Part shown: positions 1 through 7,406 of the stretch, in pieces
How positions within the stretch are numbered: position 1 is the first letter of the stretch
How the letters are laid out: every line of letters starts with the position of its first letter
DNA from: Chitinimonas sp. BJYL2
GTDB taxonomy: Bacteria; Pseudomonadota; Gammaproteobacteria; Burkholderiales; Chitinimonadaceae
DNA: 64,000 bases
Assembly: GCF_027257935.1 (NCBI RefSeq)
Contig: NZ_JANZKW010000002.1
Location: 1 to 64,000 of the forward strand
Direction: 5' to 3'
The notes under the pieces: model-generated
Database searches by the model: none
Told to the model about the DNA's origin: nothing
Seen by the model: only the letters and a program-made list of their open reading frames with translations
Program-made: the position numbers and the translations under genes

Positions 1-1
1 G

Positions 2-559
2 AAGCGTTCGGTCTTTCAGTATGAGAATGGTTTGCGTGAAGGGAAGTACGAGAGCCACGATGAAAACACGGGGACAGTGATTGCATCCGGCCAATTCGTG
101 AACAACGTACTGTCCGGTCCATTCCATGAGCTCAATTCAGCTGGCAAGAAAACAGCCCGGTACACCATGGCCAACGGCGAGCGGAATGGCCCATTTGAAC
201 GCTATGACCCGCAAACCGGACAGGTGGTTGAGTCAGGTAGTTACGAGTACAACAAATTGTCTGGGACTGTCCTCCGGTTCAATGCTGAGGGTAAGAAAAT
301 TGCGCTGAACAACTACCACTTCGACGTCAAAGAGGGGCTTCAGCAAGAGTTTGATCCTGCTTCTGGACGGATCATTCAGTCGGCCACCTTTGTTAATGGC
401 CAGGAAGTGCCCGGATCAGGTGGTGTCGCCGAGGCAACAACCTCCTGCACCGACAAGTGGATCGTCGCCCACAGGAAGCAGGTCGGGGAAGACGCACCGA
501 TTTCAGCTGACCAGATGACCGAATGGGAAGATTGGTGCAAGGCGGGCAAACAGCCCTGA
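2..559 (+). CDS. MORN-like repeat protein, 3' part (cut by window edge)
   Basis: The reading frame is open from the first bases of the window, so the true start lies upstream. The product is a series of about 22-residue units of the kind 'G.y..yd..tG.v...g.y.ng..sG', as in the YwqK/MORN-like (toxin-antitoxin system antidote repeat) family. At least four units are visible, for example around HDENTGTVIASGQFVNNVLSG and YDPQTGQVVESGSYEYNKLSG. The last 45 residues hold two Cys and a Trp-rich end and look like a small capping domain. Such repeats usually make protein or lipid contacts and have no catalytic role. An internal TTG at 32 could be taken for a start, but the repeat pattern continues upstream of it. 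A strong terminator follows at once. No partner gene can be assigned. Confidence 0.6.
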   Translation, partial: KRSVFQYENGLREGKYESHDENTGTVIASGQFVNNVLSGPFHELNSAGKKTARYTMANGERNGPFERYDPQTGQVVESGSYEYNKLSGTVLRFNAEGKKIALNNYHFDVKEGLQQEFDPASGRIIQSATFVNGQEVPGSGGVAEATTSCTDKWIVAHRKQVGEDAPISADQMTEWEDWCKAGKQP

Positions 560-584
560 CAAGCACGTCGTGATACCCACCTCC

Positions 585-618
585 AAACAGCCCCATGGCA
601 TTCGCCATGGGGCTGTTT
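585..618 (+). terminator. Intrinsic terminator after the MORN-like gene
   Basis: A perfect 15-bp stem (585-599 with 604-618) encloses the loop ATTC. The arm starts AAACAGCCCC and its complement ends GGGGCTGTTT, followed by a T-rich stretch. It lies 26 bp after the stop codon at 559. Confidence 0.85.
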
Positions 619-697
619 GCTTTGAATGATGCCCTCACGCCGTCAGGCCCAACTCAAATGTGGTCGCTTGAGGATGTGATGAGGAAAGGAGTCCGCT

Positions 698-1594
698 ATG
701 CAAGAAATGACAACCCATCAGGACGAACCAGGCGAACTGCTGGATGCCGTGGAGCAACTGTGCCGGCTACGAAGCGATAGCCTGAGCAACGATCAGCTGA
801 GGACTTTGCGAGAAGGGATTGATCAACTGATCAACTATCACGCCACTATTGGTGTCTTTGGCAAGACCGGTGTGGGCAAGTCCAGCCTTTGCAATGTGCT
901 CTTCAGCCGTGACATAGCACCGGTAAGTGCCATTGAATCGTGTACCCGCGAACCCCAGGAAATCCAACTTGCACTCAAGCATGGCCGGGGTATCACGCTG
1001 ATTGATGTGCCCGGAATTGGTGAGAGTGAAGCACTGGATACGGATCACCTTAAGCTCTACCGCAGCCTGATCCCCAAGCTCGACTTGATCCTGTGGGTGA
1101 TCAAAGGCGATGACAGGGCCTTGAGTCTCGATGAGCAGGTGTATAGGGATCAGGTCTTGCCACAGGCCAGAGAACACGGTGTGCCTGTGACTTTCGTCAT
1201 TAACCAGGTCGACAAGATCGAACCCTGTCGTGAATGGGACTGGAAGAAGAACTATCCCGGCCCGGAGCAGGCGCGCAATATTGCCTTGAAGCAGGATGTG
1301 GTCTGCCGCCAGTTCCGCGTGCCGCTCCGCGAGGTCTGCATTGTGGCGGTGGAGCAGGGTTACGGCTTATGCAGCCTCGTAGAGCAAGTCCTGTATCAAC
1401 TTCCTCGTGAGAAGCGTTGGGCGGTGCATCGTGAGACCGAGAAAGCCTGCCAGTCACCGCAGTCGGTTCAGGAGGCGAGCAAGGCTTTGTGGGAGTCGGT
1501 GCGAGATCTGGTAGTGGAAGCGGTGCACGATGGCTGGGTGTTCATCGTACGCCATCTGGGACCGTGGTATGACCGCATCCGTAATCGGATCTAA
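698..1594 (+). CDS. Small P-loop GTPase (Era/HSR1-like)
   Basis: The 298-residue product has the G-protein motifs in order: P-loop GKTGVGKS at residues 55-62, DVPG at 103-106 (G3) and NQVDK at 169-173 (G4). This matches the 50S-ribosome-binding/HSR1-like family often annotated 'GTPase family protein' (YeeP/YkfA-like). These bind and hydrolyse GTP; cellular roles are poorly known and some members sit in accessory islands. A helical N-terminal extension of about 50 residues precedes the G domain, and a C-terminal helical tail of about 60 residues (ending WYDRIRNRI) may touch membrane or a partner. The start at 698 is supported by AGGAAAGGAG placed 6 nt upstream. The gene stands alone between two terminators. 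Confidence 0.8.
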   Translation: MQEMTTHQDEPGELLDAVEQLCRLRSDSLSNDQLRTLREGIDQLINYHATIGVFGKTGVGKSSLCNVLFSRDIAPVSAIESCTREPQEIQLALKHGRGITLIDVPGIGESEALDTDHLKLYRSLIPKLDLILWVIKGDDRALSLDEQVYRDQVLPQAREHGVPVTFVINQVDKIEPCREWDWKKNYPGPEQARNIALKQDVVCRQFRVPLREVCIVAVEQGYGLCSLVEQVLYQLPREKRWAVHRETEKACQSPQSVQEASKALWESVRDLVVEAVHDGWVFIVRHLGPWYDRIRNRI

Positions 1595-1689
1595 ATGGGT
1601 CGGGCCAACGCGGGGGATGGCCTGATTCTTGACTCAGGAACGGCCCAGACACTTCCGCAAGGGCCGTCCCTGTTGTGGGATGAGGGAGG

Positions 1690-1741
1690 CACAGGCCCAC
1701 GACGGACGCCGCCGTGGGCCTGTGTCGGTTGATGTTTTTTT
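1690..1741 (+). terminator. Intrinsic terminator after the GTPase gene
   Basis: A 12-bp stem CACAGGCCCACG (1690-1701) pairs with CGTGGGCCTGTG (1713-1724), with an 11-nt loop. A run of seven T follows at 1735-1741 after a short spacer, so the U-tract is not directly adjacent to the stem. Confidence 0.65.
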
Positions 1742-2050
1742 GTGATCAGCGAGTGGGAGAGGGCGTCGTGACACCGCAGCGAAGCAATTGGGCCTGACGG
1801 GGATGGGAGCCTGTCACGGTGCTGGGGCGGTCGGGAGGTGGCCCGTATGACCGCGCCATCCGGGAGGATGACTTCCATGCCGGTTTGGAAACCCGCAGCG
1901 GCAACACAGCGTGCTAGGCCTGACCGCACCCTTGCCTGCCGGCGGCAAGCAGGAAATCGGGGCTGCGTGGATTCATCAAACCGTCGAAACACGAGAACGC
2001 CCCAAGGCAACTCGGGGCGCCTGGCTGGGTACCGCGAGAATGTTGCGCAC
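1742..2050. other. Gene-poor stretch
   Basis: No convincing coding region was found here. Short open frames exist on both strands, but their products are Arg/Pro-rich, have no family resemblance and no ribosome-binding sites. The stretch leads into the palindrome and promoter candidate upstream of the subtilase gene. Confidence 0.5.
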
Positions 2051-2095
2051 TCATCCATTTGGATGAAGACAAGCGAAGGCGATTCTCGCTAGGGT
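2051..2095 (+). promoter_or_regulatory. Palindromic operator and putative -10 upstream of the subtilase gene
   Basis: TCATCCATTTGGATGA (2051-2066) is a perfect inverted repeat. It is a symmetric variant of the TCACCCAAATGGGTGA palindrome found before the secretion operon. A TAGGGT hexamer (TAnnnT) starts 23 nt after it at 2090, the same spacing as at the other three sites. There is no extended -10 TG here, so this is the weakest of the four copies. The start codon of the protease is about 100 nt downstream. Confidence 0.5.
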
Positions 2096-2196
2096 GAGGG
2101 TGTCAGTTCACCAAAATAGGTGGCGACGTCACGGACGCTGGGGGCGTGCCCAACCGGGCAGGCGCAAGGTAGTGAATTCACTGGGAGAATGGACCC

Positions 2197-4326
2197 ATGA
2201 CACGGTGGCCCTTCGCACCGCTGGCCTTGCTGATCTTGGCTTGCCCGACGTACGCCGACGACTGGGTGTGGCAGCCACAACGACTGCGATTGAACCTTGC
2301 GGTGGAAATGCCAGCCGGCAATGTGGTGACTGCCTCCTTGCAGCCGACTAGGCAACTCGACCGGCTTCGCAAACTAAATGGGTACCCGACCCACCCCACG
2401 ACATCCGACACGCCATCCAGTCTGCTGGCCGTGCCGACGGCGCGTCAGTGGTATGCCATGGAGGCGCCGGACGAGGCTGAGGACAATGCGTTAATGACCG
2501 CATCGCCCCGCGTTTCTACGTGCGAACCGTCTGTCGATCGGGTGATCCAGACACGCGCGGAAGCCTGGGATGCCGCGTATGACTGCTTGCGGGCGCTGGC
2601 ACAAAGCGATGCCGCCCCTGATTCGGCCTATGCGCAGTTAATGGGGACGACGTCGACGGACCGCATCGTGGCGATCGAGCCGGTGTTGGATCTGTGGAAT
2701 GCAAAGCGGGCACGGTACCAGGACGAGGAAGTCAGTCCGAGCCCCGTCATGGATCGTGACCTCACTGCGGTGCGCTGCTGCAAACTCCCCGCACGGCCCG
2801 ATGTGATCGAGATCCCGGCCGACCGACTGGGTGACGCCTCACCCGTGTGGGCCACTGACCTGCCGGGCTGGCACTTGGACGATCGGCACGCCCAACTGAG
2901 TAGGGCCTACCGCACGGTGTTCCCGCAGGGGATGGCGACACAAGGGACGGTGCTGATTGCCCATCTGGATACGGGCTATTTTGCGGATGATCCGCTGCTG
3001 CCGAAGTATTTCGATCGACAACGAAGCACGACCTGTTTTGACGGCGTTGACCGCTGTGTGGCCTGTGGCGAGGCCCACTGGCAGGCGGGGCGGTTCCGCA
3101 GTCCGGGTCATGGCGTTTCCACCCTGGCCAACCTCGCCGGGCGGGACTATCGCACCGCGACGGATGGTCAGCGCCACCAGCAGGGCGGCAACCCCAGTGC
3201 CTCCATCTATTCCATCAACATCCACGACTCCGTGGTGCACCTCAATAGCCGCCGCATGGCCGCCGGGATTCTGCGCGCGGTCAATGATGGGGCGGATGTC
3301 ATCTCGCTCAGCCATGGGGGATTGCCCTCCGGTGCGCTGGCCGATGCGGTGAATCATGCCTACGAGCAAGGCACCGCTATCTTTGCGGCGACGGGAGACT
3401 ATTTTGAGCTGCCTTTGGGGCTTGGTCGAACCTTCCGCTCGGTGGTGTACCCCGCGCGCTATCAGCGTGTCATGGGGGTGGCCGGCGTGACCGCTGACCT
3501 CCAAAGCTATGGCGAGGCGCCCAGCCTGCTGTGGTGGCTGCGATTGGGCCCGGGGTATTTCCAGCGCATCGGTTCCTGGATGCTGCGGGGCAATTTTGGG
3601 CCTCGCTACGTCATGGCCCAGGGGAATGTGATCTCGGCCTTTGCACCCAATATCACCCGCTCAGACACCGGCGGCAGTGCCAAAGATCCGGCGCCACCGT
3701 ATCTGGGTAGTAATGGGGCCGGTACGTCCAACTCGACGCCGCAGGTCGCGGCCGCTGCCTCGCTTTGGTTGGAAGCCAACCGCGCAGCCCTGACGCCGCA
3801 ATGGCGCGGTTGGCAAAAGACCGAGGCGGTCTATCAGGCCCTGACGCAGTCCGCCAGCCAGCAGCACATTGAAGGGGATGTCCGTCACTTCGGCAGCGGG
3901 GTGCTCAAAGCGGCGGATGCCCTGGATTGGGGCATCCAGAGGGAGGGCTCGGTGCTGGTCCATCGCGATGGTCGGCAGTTGGCCTTGCAGCCGCGTGCCA
4001 AGGCCGGACGGGAGGTATTGGGGGTGCTGGAATTGCTGCTGTCGGCCCGGTTGCCGGGGCTTCGCAGTCCGGCCTTGCAGACGGCCTATCAGGCAGCGCT
4101 CCAGACGGAGGTAGCGCAGCTGGTGTTTACCTCCGAGGCGCAGGAGGCCTGGTTGGAGAAGGCGCTTCGCTGTGATGCCCTCGCAGCGGCACCGTCACCT
4201 TGTCCGTCGGTAACCTTAAGTCGTGCCCAGCAACAGGAATGGGCCCACTTGCTGCTGGCGGAGCCGGACGCGTCGGCAGAATTGAAGCGCGCCTTGCGTC
4301 AAGGACTGAGCACGATGACACCGTAG
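2197..4326 (+). CDS. Secreted subtilisin-like (S8) serine protease
   Basis: The 709-residue protein starts with a signal peptide (hydrophobic core LALLILA, probable cleavage after TYA). The S8 triad is visible: Asp258 in HLDTGY, His305 in GHGVST and Ser511 in GTSNSTP. The region expected to hold the oxyanion-hole Asn (usually A-G-N) reads AATGDY, suggesting Asp in its place, a change known in the convertase PC2. About 230 residues precede the Asp motif and are probably a pro-region; about 170 residues follow the catalytic domain. Several Cys pairs fit an exported, disulfide-bonded enzyme. A GGGAGA ribosome-binding site precedes the ATG. The gene probably forms a transcript with the two genes downstream. 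Its promoter carries a variant of the palindrome shared with the giant proteins, so it may belong to the same regulon and could process them; the latter is speculation. Confidence 0.85.
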   Translation: MTRWPFAPLALLILACPTYADDWVWQPQRLRLNLAVEMPAGNVVTASLQPTRQLDRLRKLNGYPTHPTTSDTPSSLLAVPTARQWYAMEAPDEAEDNALMTASPRVSTCEPSVDRVIQTRAEAWDAAYDCLRALAQSDAAPDSAYAQLMGTTSTDRIVAIEPVLDLWNAKRARYQDEEVSPSPVMDRDLTAVRCCKLPARPDVIEIPADRLGDASPVWATDLPGWHLDDRHAQLSRAYRTVFPQGMATQGTVLIAHLDTGYFADDPLLPKYFDRQRSTTCFDGVDRCVACGEAHWQAGRFRSPGHGVSTLANLAGRDYRTATDGQRHQQGGNPSASIYSINIHDSVVHLNSRRMAAGILRAVNDGADVISLSHGGLPSGALADAVNHAYEQGTAIFAATGDYFELPLGLGRTFRSVVYPARYQRVMGVAGVTADLQSYGEAPSLLWWLRLGPGYFQRIGSWMLRGNFGPRYVMAQGNVISAFAPNITRSDTGGSAKDPAPPYLGSNGAGTSNSTPQVAAAASLWLEANRAALTPQWRGWQKTEAVYQALTQSASQQHIEGDVRHFGSGVLKAADALDWGIQREGSVLVHRDGRQLALQPRAKAGREVLGVLELLLSARLPGLRSPALQTAYQAALQTEVAQLVFTSEAQEAWLEKALRCDALAAAPSPCPSVTLSRAQQQEWAHLLLAEPDASAELKRALRQGLSTMTP

Positions 4327-4394
4327 GGCGAAAGGGTGTCCAGTAGCCGCTAGCGCGATAGCAGGGCCAATCACCAAGAAGGGGAGGGGAACAC

Positions 4395-5474
4395 ATGCAG
4401 AAAGTGAGCTGGATGGTGGCCGCGGTGCTGATGGGGTCGTCCTGGGGCTTCAGCCTCAAGCCGGAAGAAACCCAGGTCGACGGCAAGCTGCGCAGTTTGG
4501 AGTCCAGTGTCATCACGCGCTGGCTTGATCTGACAGCAGCCAGGGTGATCGATCATTTCACGCACCCGGTGCATGAGTCGCTGACCCACCGGATGTATGG
4601 CTGCCAGCAGGAAGGGGAAGCGTGCGGGAAGCAGCCGGTCTCGCTCCGCGCCGCACCGGCGGCCGTGATCGCAGGGGTTCGCTGGAATGACAATCCGCCG
4701 TTCGAGCTGGAGTCCTCGCACATGGCGGATTGCGTGGGCAAGACGATCAAGTTGCCCAGTTACAGCAAGTGCTGGGTGTATCTGTTCAAGGACGCGGAGA
4801 AGCGCGCCCGCAAGCAGGTGATCGATGACGAGTATGTCCTGCTGTACCGCGTGCACTTCGGCGATATGCAGTTCCTGCACTCGATGGCCTCCCGTGATCA
4901 GGAGCCACCCGCCGTTACGCAGCAGCGGATTTTGATGTGGGCGGAGTTCACCTACCGACTGGCCGTCGGCGAGCTGACGCAGGACCTGGAGCTCCGTCGG
5001 ATTGCCATTCCCGGCATGGAGGTCGTGTTCAAACGCCGGGGATGGACCGCGCAGCAGCTCTTTACCCGCGGTGACCCCACCTTCAGGCCGAAAGCGCAGT
5101 TCCAGCAGTTTGCCTTTGGTTCTCTGCTCCACATGGTGGAGGACAGCTTTGCCAAGGGGCATGTCGATCGTGACGAAGCCACGGGCCGTACGTGCCCGGG
5201 TACCTTCTTGCCGGAACCCGGGCGGATCAAGCGGTTCCATGCCTATGGTGGGCAGGATCATCAGGCCCATGCCGATGCGGATACTGCCGAGGCGGCGGAA
5301 GCTCATCTGGTCGTGGCCGACCCGAATGTGATCCAGATCGGCACCCATTTGCGCCAACTCGTTGAGCAGGGTGTTCCCTGGGTCGATGCGAAACCCTATC
5401 TAAGCTGTGTGTTTGCTTTGCACGACGAGGTTGGGCCGAGCGGCCCCGGCGTGCAGTTCCAGATGGGGAAGTAG
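4395..5474 (+). CDS. Secreted protein with zinc-phospholipase-C-like metal motif
   Basis: The 359-residue product has a signal peptide (cleavage near SSWGFS) and a ribosome-binding stretch AGGGGAGGGG before the ATG. The key feature is HMVEDSFAKGH at residues 246-256, with His246, Asp250 and His256 spaced exactly like the H-x3-D-x5-H zinc ligands of bacterial zinc-dependent phospholipase C and S1/P1 nucleases. The run before it (FAFGSLLH) fits the helix that carries this motif. Other His residues (for example in LTHRMYGC and FLHSM) could complete a three-zinc site. The protein is mostly helical by eye, as expected for the fold. The substrate cannot be stated; a phospholipase or a structural relative without activity are both possible. 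It lies 68 nt after the subtilase gene and is probably co-transcribed. Confidence 0.6.
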   Translation: MQKVSWMVAAVLMGSSWGFSLKPEETQVDGKLRSLESSVITRWLDLTAARVIDHFTHPVHESLTHRMYGCQQEGEACGKQPVSLRAAPAAVIAGVRWNDNPPFELESSHMADCVGKTIKLPSYSKCWVYLFKDAEKRARKQVIDDEYVLLYRVHFGDMQFLHSMASRDQEPPAVTQQRILMWAEFTYRLAVGELTQDLELRRIAIPGMEVVFKRRGWTAQQLFTRGDPTFRPKAQFQQFAFGSLLHMVEDSFAKGHVDRDEATGRTCPGTFLPEPGRIKRFHAYGGQDHQAHADADTAEAAEAHLVVADPNVIQIGTHLRQLVEQGVPWVDAKPYLSCVFALHDEVGPSGPGVQFQMGK

Positions 5475-5614
5475 CCGGTAAGGGCTGGGGCGGCTGTGCT
5501 GTGCGGCGGTGGGGTCGCAGCGCGGATTGACATCAGCCCACCTCGATCGGCAGCGTTGCCCCGTACTGTTGTCGCGGCCGCTTCCACCCCTCACTTGCTC
5601 AGGAGCTCCAACAC

Positions 5615-7186
5615 GTGCGTCCACGTAAACCCGTCTCTCTGCCCACTGGATTGCTACCCCGGCACCGCATGGCCTCGTTAGGCAAGCCAGACCGTGGTGT
5701 GCTCCATTACCTCAAGGACTTCCCTTGGGCCGGTGGCTGGATGGCGTTGTTGCTGGCGGGGGGGCTCATCCTGTTTGCCTACTATTTCGCCATCCAATAC
5801 ACCCCAACCTTTGATTTGCAGACATTGCCTAGCCTGTTGGCGGCCATTGCCTTTGATGGCGTAATGCTGCTTCTGATGCTGGGCGCCATTTTTGGTATGC
5901 CCGCCATCCTGACCTTGGGCATCCCCGGTTTGCCGCTCGAAAGCCATAAAGCAGAAGTCGAGCAATGCAATATCCGCATGGCCTATGCCGCTTGGGTAGC
6001 GGCGTTCGCCTACTTGATCTTGGGGTCGGCGACGGCCGAGGAATCCGGACTGGCCGGGATTTCATACGTGCTGTTTGGCTTGGCCCTGGGTCTGGTGGTT
6101 TATGGAGGCCTATCTGCGTATCGGATCGCCCATGCTGAGCGGGATCAGACAGCCAGGAAGCGCTGGATGATGACAGTTGTCTGGATCGTGGTTTTTTTCG
6201 TGGTCGCGGCGGCGCAATGTTTTCCGCTGTTTGTGATGATTCTGTTGCTGTCCAAGTCGGCACTGGCGTCGTTGTCCGTTGAGTTGCGTGAGCTTACCAA
6301 GTTGGCCCTCCCTTTCGTTTTCGGCGGGGCCATGTCCATCTTCATCATTCACTGTGTTTCGTTGGGTCGAGCGGGCTACGGCAAAGCCATCTTGCTCTCG
6401 GTGAGCGCACCCTTGGCGTTGACGTGGCTCATGGGTAGCCCTGGTCTCATGTTTACGCTGATTGCCAAGGAGGCCAAAGTCGGCGCGTTTTTCATTCGGT
6501 CTGCTTCGCTGACCCATGAGGGTTGCCTGGCGGTGCAGGCCAGTCACCCGCAACAGGTATGTGGCGATGACAAGACACGCTTCGATACCTTGTGCCACGC
6601 TTACGTGCAGTCGCGACTGGGCGCCGAAACCTACCTACTGTTCAATACGGAACCGCATGCCCTGCGGCCGGAAGACGTGCGTCTCACACCCATCTATATC
6701 CCGTCCACCTTCCTGGCCTCACTCACCCCCGACTTGACCCGCGGCGTGACGGTAACCGATGACGATATTCGGCGGGGGCTATTTGATATGGCGCGTCGGG
6801 ATGCGCAGTGCGGTGATCCTACCCTGCAAGTCACTGAACTCAGGCTTGACTCGGACGATCTGGATCAAGACCAAATGTTGACCAAGGCGGGTGAGCGGCG
6901 TGTCTCAAGCTGGGTCACGGCCAGCACATCCGCCCAGAAGGTAAGTATCGTGGAGGTGGTGATTCGGCCTGCAGCCAAGCGCTCAGCCAGGTCGGAACGG
7001 CAATGGGGACTAGAGGAGGCGAAGCGGCTTCAGCAGCTGCTCGGGTCACAACTGGTCAATACCCCCATCCGGGTGGATTGGAGCGGGGTGGGTACGGGCG
7101 ATTGCAGTGCGCCCGAGGAGGACCCCAGCGAATGCGCACGCGATGTGCCGGCGTTGTCGATCAGCCTGATACGTCGACACATATAG
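5615..7186 (+). CDS. Polytopic inner-membrane protein with soluble C-terminal half
   Basis: The 523-residue protein has seven or so hydrophobic segments in the first 280 residues (for example around WMALLLAGGLILFAYYF, VMLLLMLGAIFGMPAIL, YVLFGLALGLVVYGGL and VVWIVVFFVVAAAQCF). About 240 mainly polar residues with several Cys follow and are probably periplasmic. The GTG start at 5615 is chosen because AGGAG lies 9 nt upstream; an ATG at 5669 is the alternative. I do not recognise the family. It follows the two secreted-hydrolase genes on the same strand after a 140-nt gap in which I see nothing, so it may be the last gene of that transcript. Confidence 0.55.
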   Translation: MRPRKPVSLPTGLLPRHRMASLGKPDRGVLHYLKDFPWAGGWMALLLAGGLILFAYYFAIQYTPTFDLQTLPSLLAAIAFDGVMLLLMLGAIFGMPAILTLGIPGLPLESHKAEVEQCNIRMAYAAWVAAFAYLILGSATAEESGLAGISYVLFGLALGLVVYGGLSAYRIAHAERDQTARKRWMMTVVWIVVFFVVAAAQCFPLFVMILLLSKSALASLSVELRELTKLALPFVFGGAMSIFIIHCVSLGRAGYGKAILLSVSAPLALTWLMGSPGLMFTLIAKEAKVGAFFIRSASLTHEGCLAVQASHPQQVCGDDKTRFDTLCHAYVQSRLGAETYLLFNTEPHALRPEDVRLTPIYIPSTFLASLTPDLTRGVTVTDDDIRRGLFDMARRDAQCGDPTLQVTELRLDSDDLDQDQMLTKAGERRVSSWVTASTSAQKVSIVEVVIRPAAKRSARSERQWGLEEAKRLQQLLGSQLVNTPIRVDWSGVGTGDCSAPEEDPSECARDVPALSISLIRRHI

Positions 7187-7264
7187 GTAAGCGCGGTAAG
7201 GCAACCTGTGCCGAGCATCTCTGGTAGGGGGCGGCTCAGGTGGCGTAACAAATACTTCGATTTA

Positions 7265-7309
7265 TCCCCCAAATGGGTGAAGCCAAGACGGGCATCTGGC
7301 TGATATATT
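7265..7309 (+). promoter_or_regulatory. Palindromic operator and extended -10 promoter of giant gene 1
   Basis: The 16-mer TCCCCCAAATGGGTGA (7265-7280) differs at one position from the perfect palindrome upstream of the secretion operon. An extended -10 element, TGATATATT (7301-7309), follows with 23 nt between palindrome and hexamer. No good -35 hexamer is present, and the palindrome centre sits about 43 bp before the expected start of transcription. This fits a class-II activator site; the regulator is unknown. Confidence 0.7.
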
Positions 7310-7327
7310 CCGCGCCTTCTTAAAAGT

Positions 7328-7396
7328 GGGGCGGTCCGTCGAGGCCGCCCCCAAACAAAAACTCAAACGAGGGAGGCGCACGCGCAAGGCGTGCGT
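7328..7396 (+). promoter_or_regulatory. Two-hairpin mRNA leader of giant gene 1
   Basis: Hairpin 1 pairs GGGGCGG (7328-7334) with CCGCCCC (7345-7351), then has a bulged T and a CC/GG pair around the loop GTCGA. Hairpin 2 pairs 7376-7383 with 7389-7396 around the loop GCAAG. The linker contains CAAACAAAAACTC and GAGGGAG. The same architecture with compensatory changes occurs before giant gene 2 (29278-29346). The element begins within about 15 nt of the expected transcript start. It is either a 5' stabiliser or a translational control element; it matches no riboswitch I know. Confidence 0.6.
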
Positions 7397-7406
7397 CGCT
7401 GGTCTT

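Noticed and set aside
1838..2092. 84-codon open frame upstream of the subtilase gene
   Set aside because: Arg-rich product without family resemblance or ribosome-binding site, overlapping the palindrome/promoter region.
7326..7328. GTG at 7326 as start of giant gene 1
   Set aside because: It lies in the conserved leader hairpin, has no ribosome-binding site and would bury the signal peptide. The ATG at 7407 aligns with giant 2.
7328..7396. Leader read as a known riboswitch (cyclic-di-GMP or guanidine-II)
   Set aside because: It lacks the GEMM core and the ACGR loops of guanidine-II hairpins, so no known class was assigned.
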